A DNA stretch of 64,000 nt from Rhynchonema sp. JSB1_4 (Eukaryota > Nematoda > Chromadorea > Monhysterida > Xyalidae): contig JASAMV010003727.1 of the NCBI GenBank assembly GCA_030248065.1, positions 61,610 to 125,609 of the forward strand, read 5' to 3'. Under the pieces are notes generated by a model. That model searched no databases. It saw only the letters and a list, made by a program, of their open reading frames with translations, and had not been told where the DNA came from. Within the stretch, counting starts at the first letter, position 1, and the number at the start of each line of letters is the position of its first letter. Shown piece after piece: positions 23,893-35,160 of this stretch. The position numbers and the translations under genes were made by a program.

Positions 23893-24838
23893 TTTGATTC
23901 TAATTTTTCAGTGAAATAACACAAGCAAACTCAAACGGCTCAAAATGAACATTTAACGTATTTTCCACTGCATTGAACTACTTCCACTGCATTGAACTAC
24001 TATGTATTATGTATTAGGTTGTCGATGACAAACTTCCTGTACATTGACATTGACCTGTGTATAAGGAAACTGTCACTGTGGTTTCCACTGCTAGCCTTGC
24101 TCAAAAACAACGACCTTATCAGTTCATTTGCTACCATTTAGCGCTTCGCCTCCGTGTTTAGTGTTAATCGTTAAAAGTCATTAAACTTTGGCATTAACAG
24201 ACTTGGCATAAGCAGTGGTGATTGTTTCAAGCATAGGTAGTGAGTTATCATCTCCGATCACAGATTTCATCATGGTCATCCCACACCATACGGTTTTGTG
24301 AGTGACCCGCCAAAATTTGGTTTATGGTGATCGCACTGGGAGAGTACCCCAGGCGTGCGTGCTGGATGAAGTCCCGCTTTTATGAACACTCAGCAAAACA
24401 TCAGCCGCATTTCACGTATGTAGTTTGTGCTCGCTGCTTCAGCATTCAGCAACAAACACAGAACCTGTTTGGTCATTGCAACATTATTAGGTATACCTGG
24501 CGTAATCATCTGCAAGATTACTGCTTTTCACTGGTGTGTACCGTTGCGCACACACGTATACGCTGGCTTCAGGTAATGCAGGTAATGTACAGTAGTTGCT
24601 ATATTCGAAGGTTGGCACGCATTTCGCGCCCAAACCAGCAGATTACCATCACAACCAAGCGTTTCTGATGCGTCTTTCACCAGTAATGTTAATCAACGGT
24701 CACATCAGCTTGCTCACACAGATTTGTAGCCAGGAAGAAGAACAACAATGAGAGCCGCGAAATGCATAATACAACAAGAAAATCATCAGAAAGAACACAG
24801 TGTCAGTTGGCAACAAATGGTCGTCATGATTGTCAATA
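23893..24838. other. Intergenic, no supported gene
   Basis: Lies between the divergent start of TMEM144 copy 2 and the 3' end of the SLC36-like gene. Contains a small direct repeat (CTTCCACTGCATTGAACTAC near 23970). Nothing else recognised. Confidence 0.4.
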
Positions 24839-27800
24839 TTATGGATTGATCGATTGGCCAGCGGCGTCAATAAATGCATCAACGATGCCGGCGACGGCCG
24901 CATAGGCACCCGTGCACAGACCGACTACGCCCAGCAGACATATGCCGATTTGCAGCAGGTATTTCCACCACGGAATTGGCTCGCCTTTGGCGGACAGGGT
25001 CCATAGGTAGACGATAGGCGGACAGATCATTGCGAGGAACGTGCCTGAAAACAAGCGCTGAATTTGATGACGTCAACAATAGGGCGGTGTACCAGGTTAT
25101 CGTCAGATTGAAACAGACAAACGTATATGTAGGCGGCAAGTTTCCCAAGTAAAAAACGGATGAACATGAAACACACCGGCCACCGATCCTACCAAGGCCA
25201 TGAATAAATTGAAATGTGGAACGATTTCCGCTAGCGCAACTGAAAAAATGAAAGTGAACTTGTTGTTGGGTTACGATCTATCATCTTTTGTGCAAAGCAC
25301 GTCCACAGGACAGCACCCAGTGCACTTTGTTGTCGGGTCTGGTGTGGCTCAATCATTTGAATTACAATCTACCCTTTTTATAGTGCCCCTTTTAATCATG
25401 AAACCCGCATCCTATGGTTTTTTGAACGATTCATTCGTTGGTTTCCAGCCTGCGGTTAACTTCTAATAGCCACTCTATTGTGAATATTCTTTGCAGTGCC
25501 CGAAAATGATAGGGTAAGAAGACAATGATGACGTAGTAAAGATGGCAGACTATAGGTAATTACGATTACAATAAATAGCAGTTTAGCAGTATCTCACACG
25601 TGATCATCACACTGCACACCCTGATCACGTATGAAACAGCCAATCGGCGTTTCGGATGGTCTCGCAACGATCCACGTCGGCGCGCCAGCCACTTCTCAAT
25701 GCGTTCGATGGGCGGATAGAATTGATAGGCATACGACACGAACACGGCGAATACGAACAACAGTTTGGCAGCTTGGTAAATCCTAAAATTGTGCATAATG
25801 GATGAACGTTTGCAGTGCATATTTTTGAACTATATTTTGGTCCCCGATCGGCCGTTGATCAGTTGTATTCACGCTGAGAAAGAAATATATACATACAGTT
25901 CCAGTGTGTCACACTTGGCCTACGACCGTGTAGTTACCGTTGGACCACCCTGTTACATGCCTTTTTAATTCCAGGCAGGATGTAGCACACCAATAAAAAT
26001 CGCAAGCTTCTTACCACAAATCAGTGGGCAGATTCAACGTTATGCTGTCCCTGACTGCATCGCCCGCTTTCAAATATCCGAAATACGCCACCGAGATGTA
26101 GATAGCCAACGTGATGAGACAGGCCGTCACTAGGGGTCCGTTGTAGGCTTTGAAGAAGTACGGGTCCGACACACGGTTCTCCACCGGCAAAATCTGCAAC
26201 AAAAACAATGGAGCCTCGAAGCGAACATCAACCCCGATCTGAGGTCGGCCTTGAACCGGAGATTTAATCGAAGCATCGATTCGTAAAGCAAAAAAATCAA
26301 CAAAGGATAAGGTGTAGTAAAGTGTCGTATCGTGTAGTAAAGTATAATGATGAACAAAGTGTAGATCCGATCTGGTCCTATCACCACGTTTGATACTGGC
26401 CTATGCTGCTTGCAACGATGCAGCCAGTGAACAGGTGTTGTGTCTGTGATCATACACGAAGCAAAACGAAACGAAGAAGGCACCCAACCAGAACAATGGC
26501 CTCGAACGAAAACATAACGGTGCCGAAGTAGAGTGGCAGCTTCTCGAATCCGGCAAACGCGGGCAGACTGGTGCTGGGTTGATGGTCGTACATCAGGTAT
26601 TGCAGCATGATCACAAACGCGACGATGTACCCGAAATTGGCCACGTAGGACAACGGTGCGAGCGTGCGAAGGTGACGCACAAGAGATAGGAGTAGCACCT
26701 GGTCGGATATGGTTATATGTCTATGTCTGCAGCTGCATACTGTTTCTATTTTTTAATTCATGTTTACTCATGTTTACTTTAGTTTACGTTCACATTATTC
26801 AAGTGCCTTGTTTGTGTGGTTCATCTGGTGACAGCCTCTGCGAACGGACAATGACCGTGTCAGAATAAAGAAATGTTTCGTAAATTAAACCAACGGGAGC
26901 TAAGGTGACGGCCATCCATTGTGCCTGAGTGAGTGTAGTGCCCGTCCACGAATTGACCACCTGCTCAAGGTTGTCAGCCATGAACACAAAGTACACGCAG
27001 CACACACCGAACCCGTTAACGAATATTACTCCATTGACGAACAATCTGCAACGAAACAGTGCGCTGAAGTTTAGGCGCATCGACAACTGTTTTGTCAGCA
27101 GGCACAGGCGCAAATGCTAAGGTGAAAAGCATTGGTGCTATTTCAGCGCTCTTGTTTGCTCCACACCTCCGATGTCGTGCGATTCAGGCTGATCAATTGT
27201 TCGGAGTCTGGGAGTCGCTCAAATTGATTGATGCGATAGTTTGTCAGACTGGTCTTTGTTTAGGCCTATCTACTGTATGTCGCGTCATTCTGTTGGGGGC
27301 TACCAAATGAAACTGTACCGTGACCCAATATCACAACACAATGCACGCACTTCACGCCATGTCCCCTCGTGCGCAGCCAACGTGGTCCACTCGCAATGGC
27401 TGCCTCTTTGACAACGTTGGCGTAGTCGATTGTGCGCAGCAACCTGCAACACTGGCAGATTGGTTGATACCGGATAGTGTTGATCAGGGCATGCGCCACC
27501 CCCAACCTTGGGTTAGGTTGGAATGGAACCTGTTTTCGCTCCTTGTGATGAGCACAAAAAACGAAATAAGACTTTAAGCATGATGCATGCAAAGGTGATC
27601 AAAAACAAATTCTTGTTGGCACCAACTTCGGTCCAAAATAGTGCGCAGCGATGACCATTTGTCTCATGCAGTACGTGTCAATCAATATAATCACAATCAG
27701 CAACGCCATGCCGACGTACAGACCGGCGTGTTTGAGAGCCATCGGCAGCCCTAACAGGCCCGTGCCTAGCAACGCCTTAATCAGGCTGATCAGGGCCAGG

Positions 27801-28621
27801 TCGGCACTGAAAAGCAGGGTTGGGCAAAAAAAACGACGGCGTTTTTTCTTAAAAAAACGACGTTTTTTTTAAAAAAAAAACGCCTGGGTCGTTTTTCGTT
27901 TTTTTTTAAATCCTGAATTTCCTTGATTTTCCCTGATTTTTCAGGGAAAGTACCCTGATTATCAAGGAAAATCAATTTTTTGTCCCATTTTTTTCAAAAA
28001 ATTTTCGACCAATTTTTACTTTGTCGAGATACGTCGATATACGGAGTTTGACTTTCAGTGATGACCCCGGCCAAAGTTGGTCCCATGATGCGGGTCTGAT
28101 ATGGGATCTTAGCAACTCGCTAGAAAAGGGTTGAAACCCGTTTATTTTGCCTCAGAACACATAGAATTACTTCATTTAACCACGTTTTCTTCCCAACATG
28201 AGCGTTTTCCAGTTTTTTTGGGGGCATATTTTGGTCATCTGGGCGTTTTAAAAAAAAACGTTTTTTTTAAAAAAAAACGTTTTTTTTAAAAAAAAACGAT
28301 TTTTTGGAAAAAAACGTTTTTTGCCCAACCCTGCTGAAAAGTGCCAAATTGGCAAGTTATACATGTAAATTTATACTTTTGCAGCTGGACACCAGAAACA
28401 ACCATGAAAATCATAGTTGACCTCAGTTCGGTATCCTTCGGTATCTGTCTGTGGTGCAACAAAGGGTCGAGCTCCTCCTGCTCGGTCTTCGAGTCGTAGC
28501 TGGCAAACGATGTCAAACGTTTTCGCGATTCCGTCGACAATTGGCTCGACGTTGCAGCCGGTTGGTACCCGTTAGCTGACACATTGCCTTCAATCTGCTC
28601 ATTGTTCGTCTCCACTGCCAT
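24839..28621 (-). CDS. SLC36-like proton-coupled amino acid transporter
   Basis: Amino acid/auxin permease family, closest in layout to SLC36 (PAT) carriers, which move small neutral amino acids with protons across plasma or lysosomal membranes. Nine exons on -: 28621-28422, 27806-27623, 27443-27356, 27045-26891, 26698-26489, 26193-26015, 25782-25598, 25239-25177, 25044-24839; total 1,470 nt, 489 aa. The first exon is a hydrophilic cytosolic N-terminus (about 66 aa, Ser/Thr/Glu-rich). Exon 2 has GTGLLGLPMALKHAG, the family helix-1 signature. Later landmarks: GVCCVYFVFMADNLEQVV, YFGTVMFSFEAIVL, YISVAYFGYLKAGD, FVSYAYQFYPPIER and ICPPIVYLW. Intron 1 contains a hAT-like element inserted exactly at the exon 2 acceptor. 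Intact frame. Confidence 0.93.
27815..28333. mobile_element. hAT-like non-autonomous element at a splice acceptor
   Basis: 519 bp with terminal inverted repeats CAGGGTTGGGCAAAAAA and TTTTTTGCCCAACCCTG. Identical 8-bp direct repeats CTGAAAAG flank it (27807-27814 and 28334-28341), the hAT hallmark. The interior is dominated by AAAAACG/CGTTTTT runs. On the gene strand the duplicated 8-mer is CTTTTCAG, the polypyrimidine-AG acceptor of SLC36 exon 2. Confidence 0.93.
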
Positions 28622-29097
28622 TTATAATCAGGCTATTCGGTTTTTTCTGCAAGGTTTCTGACAGTATATATACAATTCCGGAATCAGCATGATCAAAACA
28701 CTGAAATCCGACGCCACATCACTTTGTTTACAGGACAAACGTTTCAGCCCTGCATGGCCAAACGCGCAAAAACAGCAAACAGCAACAGACAGAAGAAATG
28801 CCAGCGGTTTTGTTGAGCGTGCAATATTTATGGACAAAAATTTTTATCTTCCACAAAAATCGTGCATCTGCGTTGAATATCATAAACAGTGCAATATCAT
28901 AAGCATGCCAACATACACGTGGTTTGCAAAGTTGATGGGCTTGGGGACTGTTGGGCGGGCTTGTGTGTTGTGCACTGCTGAAAGACACAGCCAGACCTGA
29001 TAACGTTTGCAAGTTGTATTTGGTCCGACAATTTGTTGTGGTGTTTTTATAGCGCACAAAGTGACGTGCTTCTGATGTGGTTAGCCGGTGCTGAATG

Positions 29098-31315
29098 ACT
29101 CCACACCATACATGTTGAATTAGCGACTCGGTCGGGGCGTGCGAAGTGCAGCCCTTCAAATGAGGCGTGCGAAAGACAAATTGCGTCAAATGAGGCGTGC
29201 GACGTACAATGAGGCGTGCGAAAGACATCCGACACAAAATGAGGCGTGCGACGTACAGTGAGGCGTGCGAAAGACAAACTGCGTCAAATGAGGCGTGCGA
29301 CGTACAGTGAGGCGTGCCAAGTACACTGCGGCGTGCCAAAGTCGGCCAAGATGAGGCGTGCGAAAGACAATCGACACAAAATGAGGCGTGCGACGTACAG
29401 TGAGGCGTGCGAAAGACATCCGACGTCAAATGAGGCGTGCGAAAGACATCAGACGTCAGATGAGGCGCGCGAAGGACACCCGACGTCAGATGAGGCGTAC
29501 GAAAGACATCCGACGCCAAATGAGGCGTGCGAAAGACATCAGACGTCAGATGAGGCGCGCGAAAGACACCCGACGTACAGTGAGGCGTACGAAAGACATC
29601 CGACGCCAAATGAGGCGTGCGAAAGACACATCAACTTCAAATGAGGCGTGCGAAAGACACACCCACTTCAAATGAGGCGTGCGAAAGTCACCCCCACTTC
29701 AAATGAGGCGTGCCAAGTTCAGTCGTGTATTATGTACCACTGACATCTGCAGTGGCTTGCACCATGCTGATATATGATGCGGCGTACCAAGTACGTTTAG
29801 AATGAGGCGTGCGAAGTACATCGGACGTCAAATGAGGCGTGCGAAGTTCGGATTTTCGGAACTCGCTTGTAAAGGCTCGTAGAGCGATTCTGAAATCAGT
29901 TCTGGAATCGATTCATTTTTGCGTGATTTATACTTTTTTAATTAATTGAAGTCCTTAATTGATTCCGGAATTTAATTCGGAATCAAAAAATCACCGATCG
30001 ATCGATCACCGCCGATCCGGATCAGCGACCGTTGCTTGCCGTGCTGCTCTTATATATGCATTTGGCGAAACATTTTTGCCCGTCAGTGCACTAGTGTGTT
30101 GGCGACTTTTAGAGTGAAAATCCTCGATTGTGCTGTAGGATACCGTCCAAAACTTGCTATGAACATAAAGAACAACATATATTGTGCCTGCGAAATATAC
30201 ATGCGGCGCGCAATGTACAGTGGGACAAAAACGACAACAGTATGCGGCGTAACATTTGTTTTGTGCCTCGCACGCCTCAATGTACATTGTACGCTTCAAC
30301 TCGCATGTTTATGGACGTTCACGGCGATGTTTAGACTGTGTTCTGACAACTGATCGAACTTCAGCAGACTAAAATTCTCCAATACACTAGTGCACTGACG
30401 GGCAAAAATGTTTCGCCAAATGCATATATAAGAGCAGCACCGCAAGCAACGGTTACTGATCCGGATCGGCGGTGACCGATCGATCGGTGATTTCTTGATT
30501 CTGAATTAAATTCCGGAATCAATTAAGGACTTCAATTAATTAAAAAAGTATAAACCACGCAAAAATGAATCGATTCCAGAACTGATTTCAGAAACGCTCT
30601 GCGAGCCTTTATAAGCGAGTTCCGAAAATCCGAACTTCGCACGCCTCATTTGACGTCCGATGTACTTCGCACGCCTCATTCTAAGCGTACTTGGTACGCC
30701 GCATCATATATCAGCATGGTACAAGCCACTGCAGATGTCAGTGGTACATAATACACGACTGAACTTGGCACGCCTCATTTGAAGTGGGGCTGACTTTCGC
30801 ACGCCTCATTTAATGTGGGGGTGACTTTCGCACGCCTCATTTGAAGTTGATGTGTCTTTCGCACGCCTCATTTGGCGTCGGATGTCTTTCGTACGCCTCA
30901 CTGTACGTCGGGTGTCCTTTGCGCGTCTCATCTGACGTCTGATGTCTTTCGCACGCCTCATTTGACGTCGGATGTCTTTCGCACGCCTCACTGTACGTCG
31001 CACGCCTCATTTTGTGTCGATTGTCTTTCGCACGCCTCATCTTGGCTGATTTTGGCACGCCGCAGTGTACTTGGCACGCCTCACTGTACGTCGCACGCCT
31101 CATTTGACGCCGTTTGTCTTTCGCACGCCTCACTGTACGTCGCACGCCTCATTTTGTGTCGATTGTCTTTCGCACGCCTCATTGTACGTCGCACGCCTCT
31201 TTTGACGCAATTTGTTTTTCGCACGCCTCATTTGAAGGGCTGTACTTCGCACGCCTCCAACCGAGTCACGCTTAAGTACTAACCGAGTCACTAATTCAAC
31301 ATGTATGCTCCACAC
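29098..31315. repeat. Giant palindrome of AGGCGTGCGAA repeats, about 2.2 kb
   Basis: The left arm 29098-30102 and right arm 30380-31315 are reverse complements with moderate divergence; the loop is about 280 nt near 30240. The outer parts are arrays of an approximately 30-bp unit, AAATGAGGCGTGCGAAAGAC plus a variable joint (ATCCGACGTC, ACTGCGTC, ATCAACTTC), about 25 copies per arm. The inner parts are unique, including ATTCCGGAATTTAATTCGG and GATCGATCGATC. Long frames on both strands (up to 293 codons) arise because the unit has few stops. A fold-back transposon is the simplest explanation. Confidence 0.85.
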
Positions 31316-31329
31316 CAATGTGCAAAGCA

Positions 31330-32070
31330 CCACAACAACAAGCACAGACAGGTATTTTTTCTGACACGTGAAACAAACGCTGATTCGGTCGCGTGTGATT
31401 GGTTTTTGAGCGCTTCAATCACCAACCAGACAGGCGGAAGACTGAGGATCACTCATCGTCGCTGAGCTCAGTTCGTTGACCTACACAAAAAGGCACAGAC
31501 TTTCTCATACGGACATCAAAATCGCATCGAAAGTATTGCTTTCTGGTTTCACACTTTATACTTTCACAACTACAGGTAATTGATTGACATCAGTATGTGT
31601 AGGCTTTCACTTAACGCATGCTGGAATTCAATAATGGGAGGGGATTCGGTTTAGGTCAATTATTTGAAGTCACAGTCGGTGGTATCTGCTCATGCTGTAT
31701 GTAATTGGTTCAGATCGGCAAGTCTGTCCTAAGCATAACACCCATTGCACATTTTGATAAAAATCCTGTTGACAGTCTACCCTCCATGTAGTGGGTCAAC
31801 TGTGGCTTGTTGATAAGTATGTGGTCAACTAAAGTCGCCAACTCACGCCGGAGGCCATGTACTATTTCTCGAGCTCACTCTGGGACTGTTTTGGCTTGAC
31901 GACTTTAGTTGACGATCTGAGTTGACTACTATCAACTCGCCCAAACTGTTATTCACAGGCTCACTACATGCATAGAGGCTCGTTTTAGAAAGGATAGACT
32001 GTATTAATTTGGTCATATACAGCACCACGTTATAGATCGAGATCACTTGTTGGCGCACACATTTCGCTGA
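31330..32070. other. Intergenic, no supported gene
   Basis: No frame with splice support or recognisable motif. AGTTGACT/AGTCAACT words around 31793-31930 form a weak inverted repeat. Confidence 0.4.
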
Positions 32071-32074
32071 TGTT

Positions 32075-32635
32075 TCATTTCTTCTTGTCAAACACCTCGT
32101 TATCGAGATCGTGCAACGTTTGGTATTCGGGCTGATCGACCGGTTTGTAGCCGGCTTTGGTCTTCGACGGCCTGTTCTTCACACCGGCTGCCATCGCCGT
32201 GTTTTGCTGTGAAGGGCAATCGGAAATGCATCATTCGGGCACAGTCGGCGTAATGAGTAGGGCATCAAGGATTCCCTTTGCGCACCCACGGTGGCAGAAC
32301 GGCGGGGAGAGGCAAAACAGCACGATTGATTGTCTTGTACATAAAACTTTGGATGGGCCGACACCTGGGCTTTGTCCCACACCGATCCAAACATGCAGAT
32401 ACAACCAGGTGGCGATTTTTTTACAAACCGCGGGGTTTTTGTTCTCGGGATCCGATGGTCGTTTCTGCGCGCCGGTCGGTTTCTGTTGGTGGTCTTTTTT
32501 CGGATCGGACGATGTTTTCTTGGCCTTGTTGGCTTGTTGTTGGTCATTCGACGGCTGCTGACGCTGACTGCCGGACTGACGATATTGTTGTTGTTGTTGT
32601 TGATGATGGTCGCTGGGGTGGTTGTAGTGATGCAT
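32075..32635 (-). CDS. Gln-rich protein ending in a QPEYQTL tail motif (two exons)
   Basis: Exons 32635-32429 and 32206-32075 (stop TGA) join in phase 0 for 112 aa. Residues 1-69 are hydrophilic and rich in Gln, Lys and Pro (QQQQQQYRQSGSQRQQ, KKTSSDPKKDHQQKP). The C-terminus is GYKPVDQPEYQTLHDLDN then EVFDKKK. The last 25 residues match the tail repeat of the neighbouring gene at 33345-34779. No signal peptide or membrane helix is seen, so an upstream exon may exist. YQTL fits the YxxPhi sorting motif and could also be a phosphotyrosine site; function unknown. Confidence 0.6.
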
Positions 32636-33344
32636 GATTGGGGGGGGGGCTGAAAATTAGGATGTCATTATCGGCCATCATGCATGATACATCTCGATCT
32701 GGTGAACGACCGTTTCCTATTCGAAATCATTTCCTTAATTTTTTTATCTCCTCACTCAACAGGGTCAACGAAACACTGATTCCCGTTCCATTTGATGGAG
32801 ATATAGATTGCGGCAACTTTTCGTTGGTCTCACCTGGGCGTCTTATCGATCGATCAAAATCACTGTGTTTGATTTATTTATCTTCGTTGATTGAATGCGC
32901 GCGCAAAAAATCTGAATTTTTGTGGCACGTGTTCTTTGTTTATCGGCAGATGTTTTAGTCGGTGGATATCACGATGACCAGTGGAATATAATAACTGGCT
33001 GTCAATCGGTCTGTGAAAGCCGTGAAAAAAGCTCGAATTTTGATGACTGAATAAACGCAGAGCACCAACATTTATCATAGCGTCGTACATGCGACAATAG
33101 TGGCTGTACATGCGCCTAAAAACGACGAAAACATTCGTGTTCTTCTGCCTTTTTCATGTCATGGCTAATTCGTACTATCAACAATATTGACAAATCTCCA
33201 GTTGCTACATATAGTGATAATTCACACGCACAGTTGTAAAGTATACATAATTCACGCCCACCATCCAATTTTGTGTCATACAATACTAATATCACTAAAT
33301 GATTCTCATAATCTTGTTTTTTCAATATTCAACCATGTTGTTGT

Positions 33345-34779
33345 TCATTTCTTTTCGAACATGTTGTTGTCTACGCCGTCGAGTGTTTGGTATCGTGGAT
33401 CGTTGATCGGTTTGAATCCCGGCGCTGCATCGGTCGTCGCTGGCTTGTGCGCACCGAATGCCTTGCAAAATCAGGATGCAGTTTGCCTACAAACGCTACA
33501 TTGAGGCGAACCAAATCATTAACGGTCACCAGGGGACCCCAAAAGTAGTTAAAGATTTCAGCAATTGGTATAGGTATGTCAACAAACTTTGCCAGCAAGA
33601 ATGTTGCTATAACACGTCTTTTGTTTCTCTTTTTGAGTTCCCGACTTATTTTTAAGCTTAGGCTTTTAAGTCTAAAAATAAGAACCCCACTGGTTTGTGA
33701 GAGCCTAAGCCAAAGCCTAAGTTTGCTGATATTCCAATTACCGGAACATCATACCTTTTCGTTGTCCAATCCAGCCAGTGTCATGTAGTTGGCATCATCC
33801 GTGGGTTTGTGTCCGGTGCCCCCTTTCACTTGCACGTGTGTGCCGCTGTCGAAAATGGCATTGTTCACATTGATTAATGTTTGGTATTGTGGGTCGTTGG
33901 TGTCCTGAATGATCAACAAGTTCATCAAGCATTTGCTTTGTACTGATTGCCTGGGTCAGGTGGCGAAATGTGTTTGAATTGTAAAATTTCATGATTTGCT
34001 GAAGCGCTCTGATTTCGAACTGCCATGCGATGCTGTTGTCGTTGTTTTGCGATTTGTTTGCAAAAAAATCAAGATTCGAATGTCGCAGTTTTAGATGGGC
34101 CTTATTTACAGTATATTTAGTTCGGCACCGCTGTCAGTCAATGACCAACCCTGAATTGCACAGACGCTTGCCGCTGCATTCTCGGTGCCGATGCCGGTGG
34201 ACGGACGGACTTGTTGCCGTCGCTGTTCTCTTGGTGGTACGAACCAATCAACTCGGTCACCAGTGACTCGGGCAACTGACGACAGGCGATTGCTGCAGCA
34301 TTATCTTGCCTGATTCATCAAGGGTACGTTATGTTGCCTGATTCATCAAGTTCAGCCGAAGAGCCTAGGACACCTGAGTTAATGCGGTATCCGATGGATG
34401 CTGTACGACGCTGTGTGCGGGTGCCCATTTTTTTGGAATGGAGACAAAGTTTGAAGAACGAGCACCACCTGTCTACCCCAAAAAGAACCAGAATAACTTG
34501 TAGGTATGTTATAACGCGTTCCTTTTTTAGTGAAAAGTGAGACTCTTTCTATTCGATCTAGAGTCTAGAGTATCACTCTTTCTACAGTCTAGAATGTCTA
34601 TAGACTGTACCTGCGCCGGCTACTTCCATGCATCGTAACATGTGTCCGATTCGATTTGCCAGGTGCATCTGATAGAAGAGCACAAACAGCAGACCCCCGA
34701 CGCTGAGCAGCAGCAGAATCAAGCACACCGCCAGACTGATGTGTGCAAGAATGTTCAGCTCGCCAAAATTGTGCGTCAT
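33345..34779 (-). CDS. Small single-pass membrane protein with three tandem Y[QM]TL tail motifs
   Basis: Three exons on -, phase 0 throughout: 34779-34624, 33904-33755, 33461-33345; 140 aa. Residues about 10-36 are a strong membrane helix (ISLAVCLILLLLSVGGLLF) after a short N-terminus, followed by HLANRIGHMLRCME. The tail contains three repeats: DPQYQTLINVNNAIFD, DANYMTLAGLDN and DPRYQTLDGVDNNMFE, ending KK and stop. The repeat consensus is [DQ]Px-YQTL-xx[LV][DN]N-x-x-F. Repeated tyrosines in this setting suggest endocytic sorting or tyrosine-phosphorylation docking, but that is inference. The spacing (about 25-40 residues) does not fit an ITAM. Neighbour at 32075-32635 shares the repeat. Confidence 0.65.
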
Positions 34780-35160
34780 TTTTTGGGATAAATCGATGTA
34801 CTGAGGGGATATGATGCGGTCACAAAGTATATATGCGCTGTATTCGAAACTAGGAAATGAGGAAGGTGCGAATATCGATAGAAAAGGGAAAGTGATTTAT
34901 GTATCTCAGAGCAGGTTATGCGCTGTGCTGTGGTATGTATGGTGTCTTGTTATCCTCGATCAAACTCGAAATCAGATAAAATCAACGTTCTATCTTAAAA
35001 TAAACCAAAAAGAATATTAATTGAGTCAAACGTAGTGTGCCCTGCAGTGTTCATTTTTAAAACATAAAATACTTTATTCGCATATCGCTTTCCAGAGATG
35101 TTGCAACGGCAATTTGTGCCATGTTTGTACATTGTACAATAGAGCGATCGCGGAATAATC
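34780..35160. other. Spacer between the tail-repeat gene and cysteine-rich paralogue A
   Basis: No gene seen. Contains probable 5' flank of the small membrane protein gene and 3' flank of paralogue A. Confidence 0.4.

Noticed and set aside
28728..29644. 293-codon - frame and shorter + frames with Arg/His-rich repeats
   Set aside because: Translation of the AGGCGTGCGAA array; frames exist on both strands of both arms.
29140..29860. CRISPR-like array (about 15-bp repeat with variable joints)
   Set aside because: Repeats vary in sequence and spacing, the array is mirrored in a palindrome, there are no cas genes, and the genome is animal.
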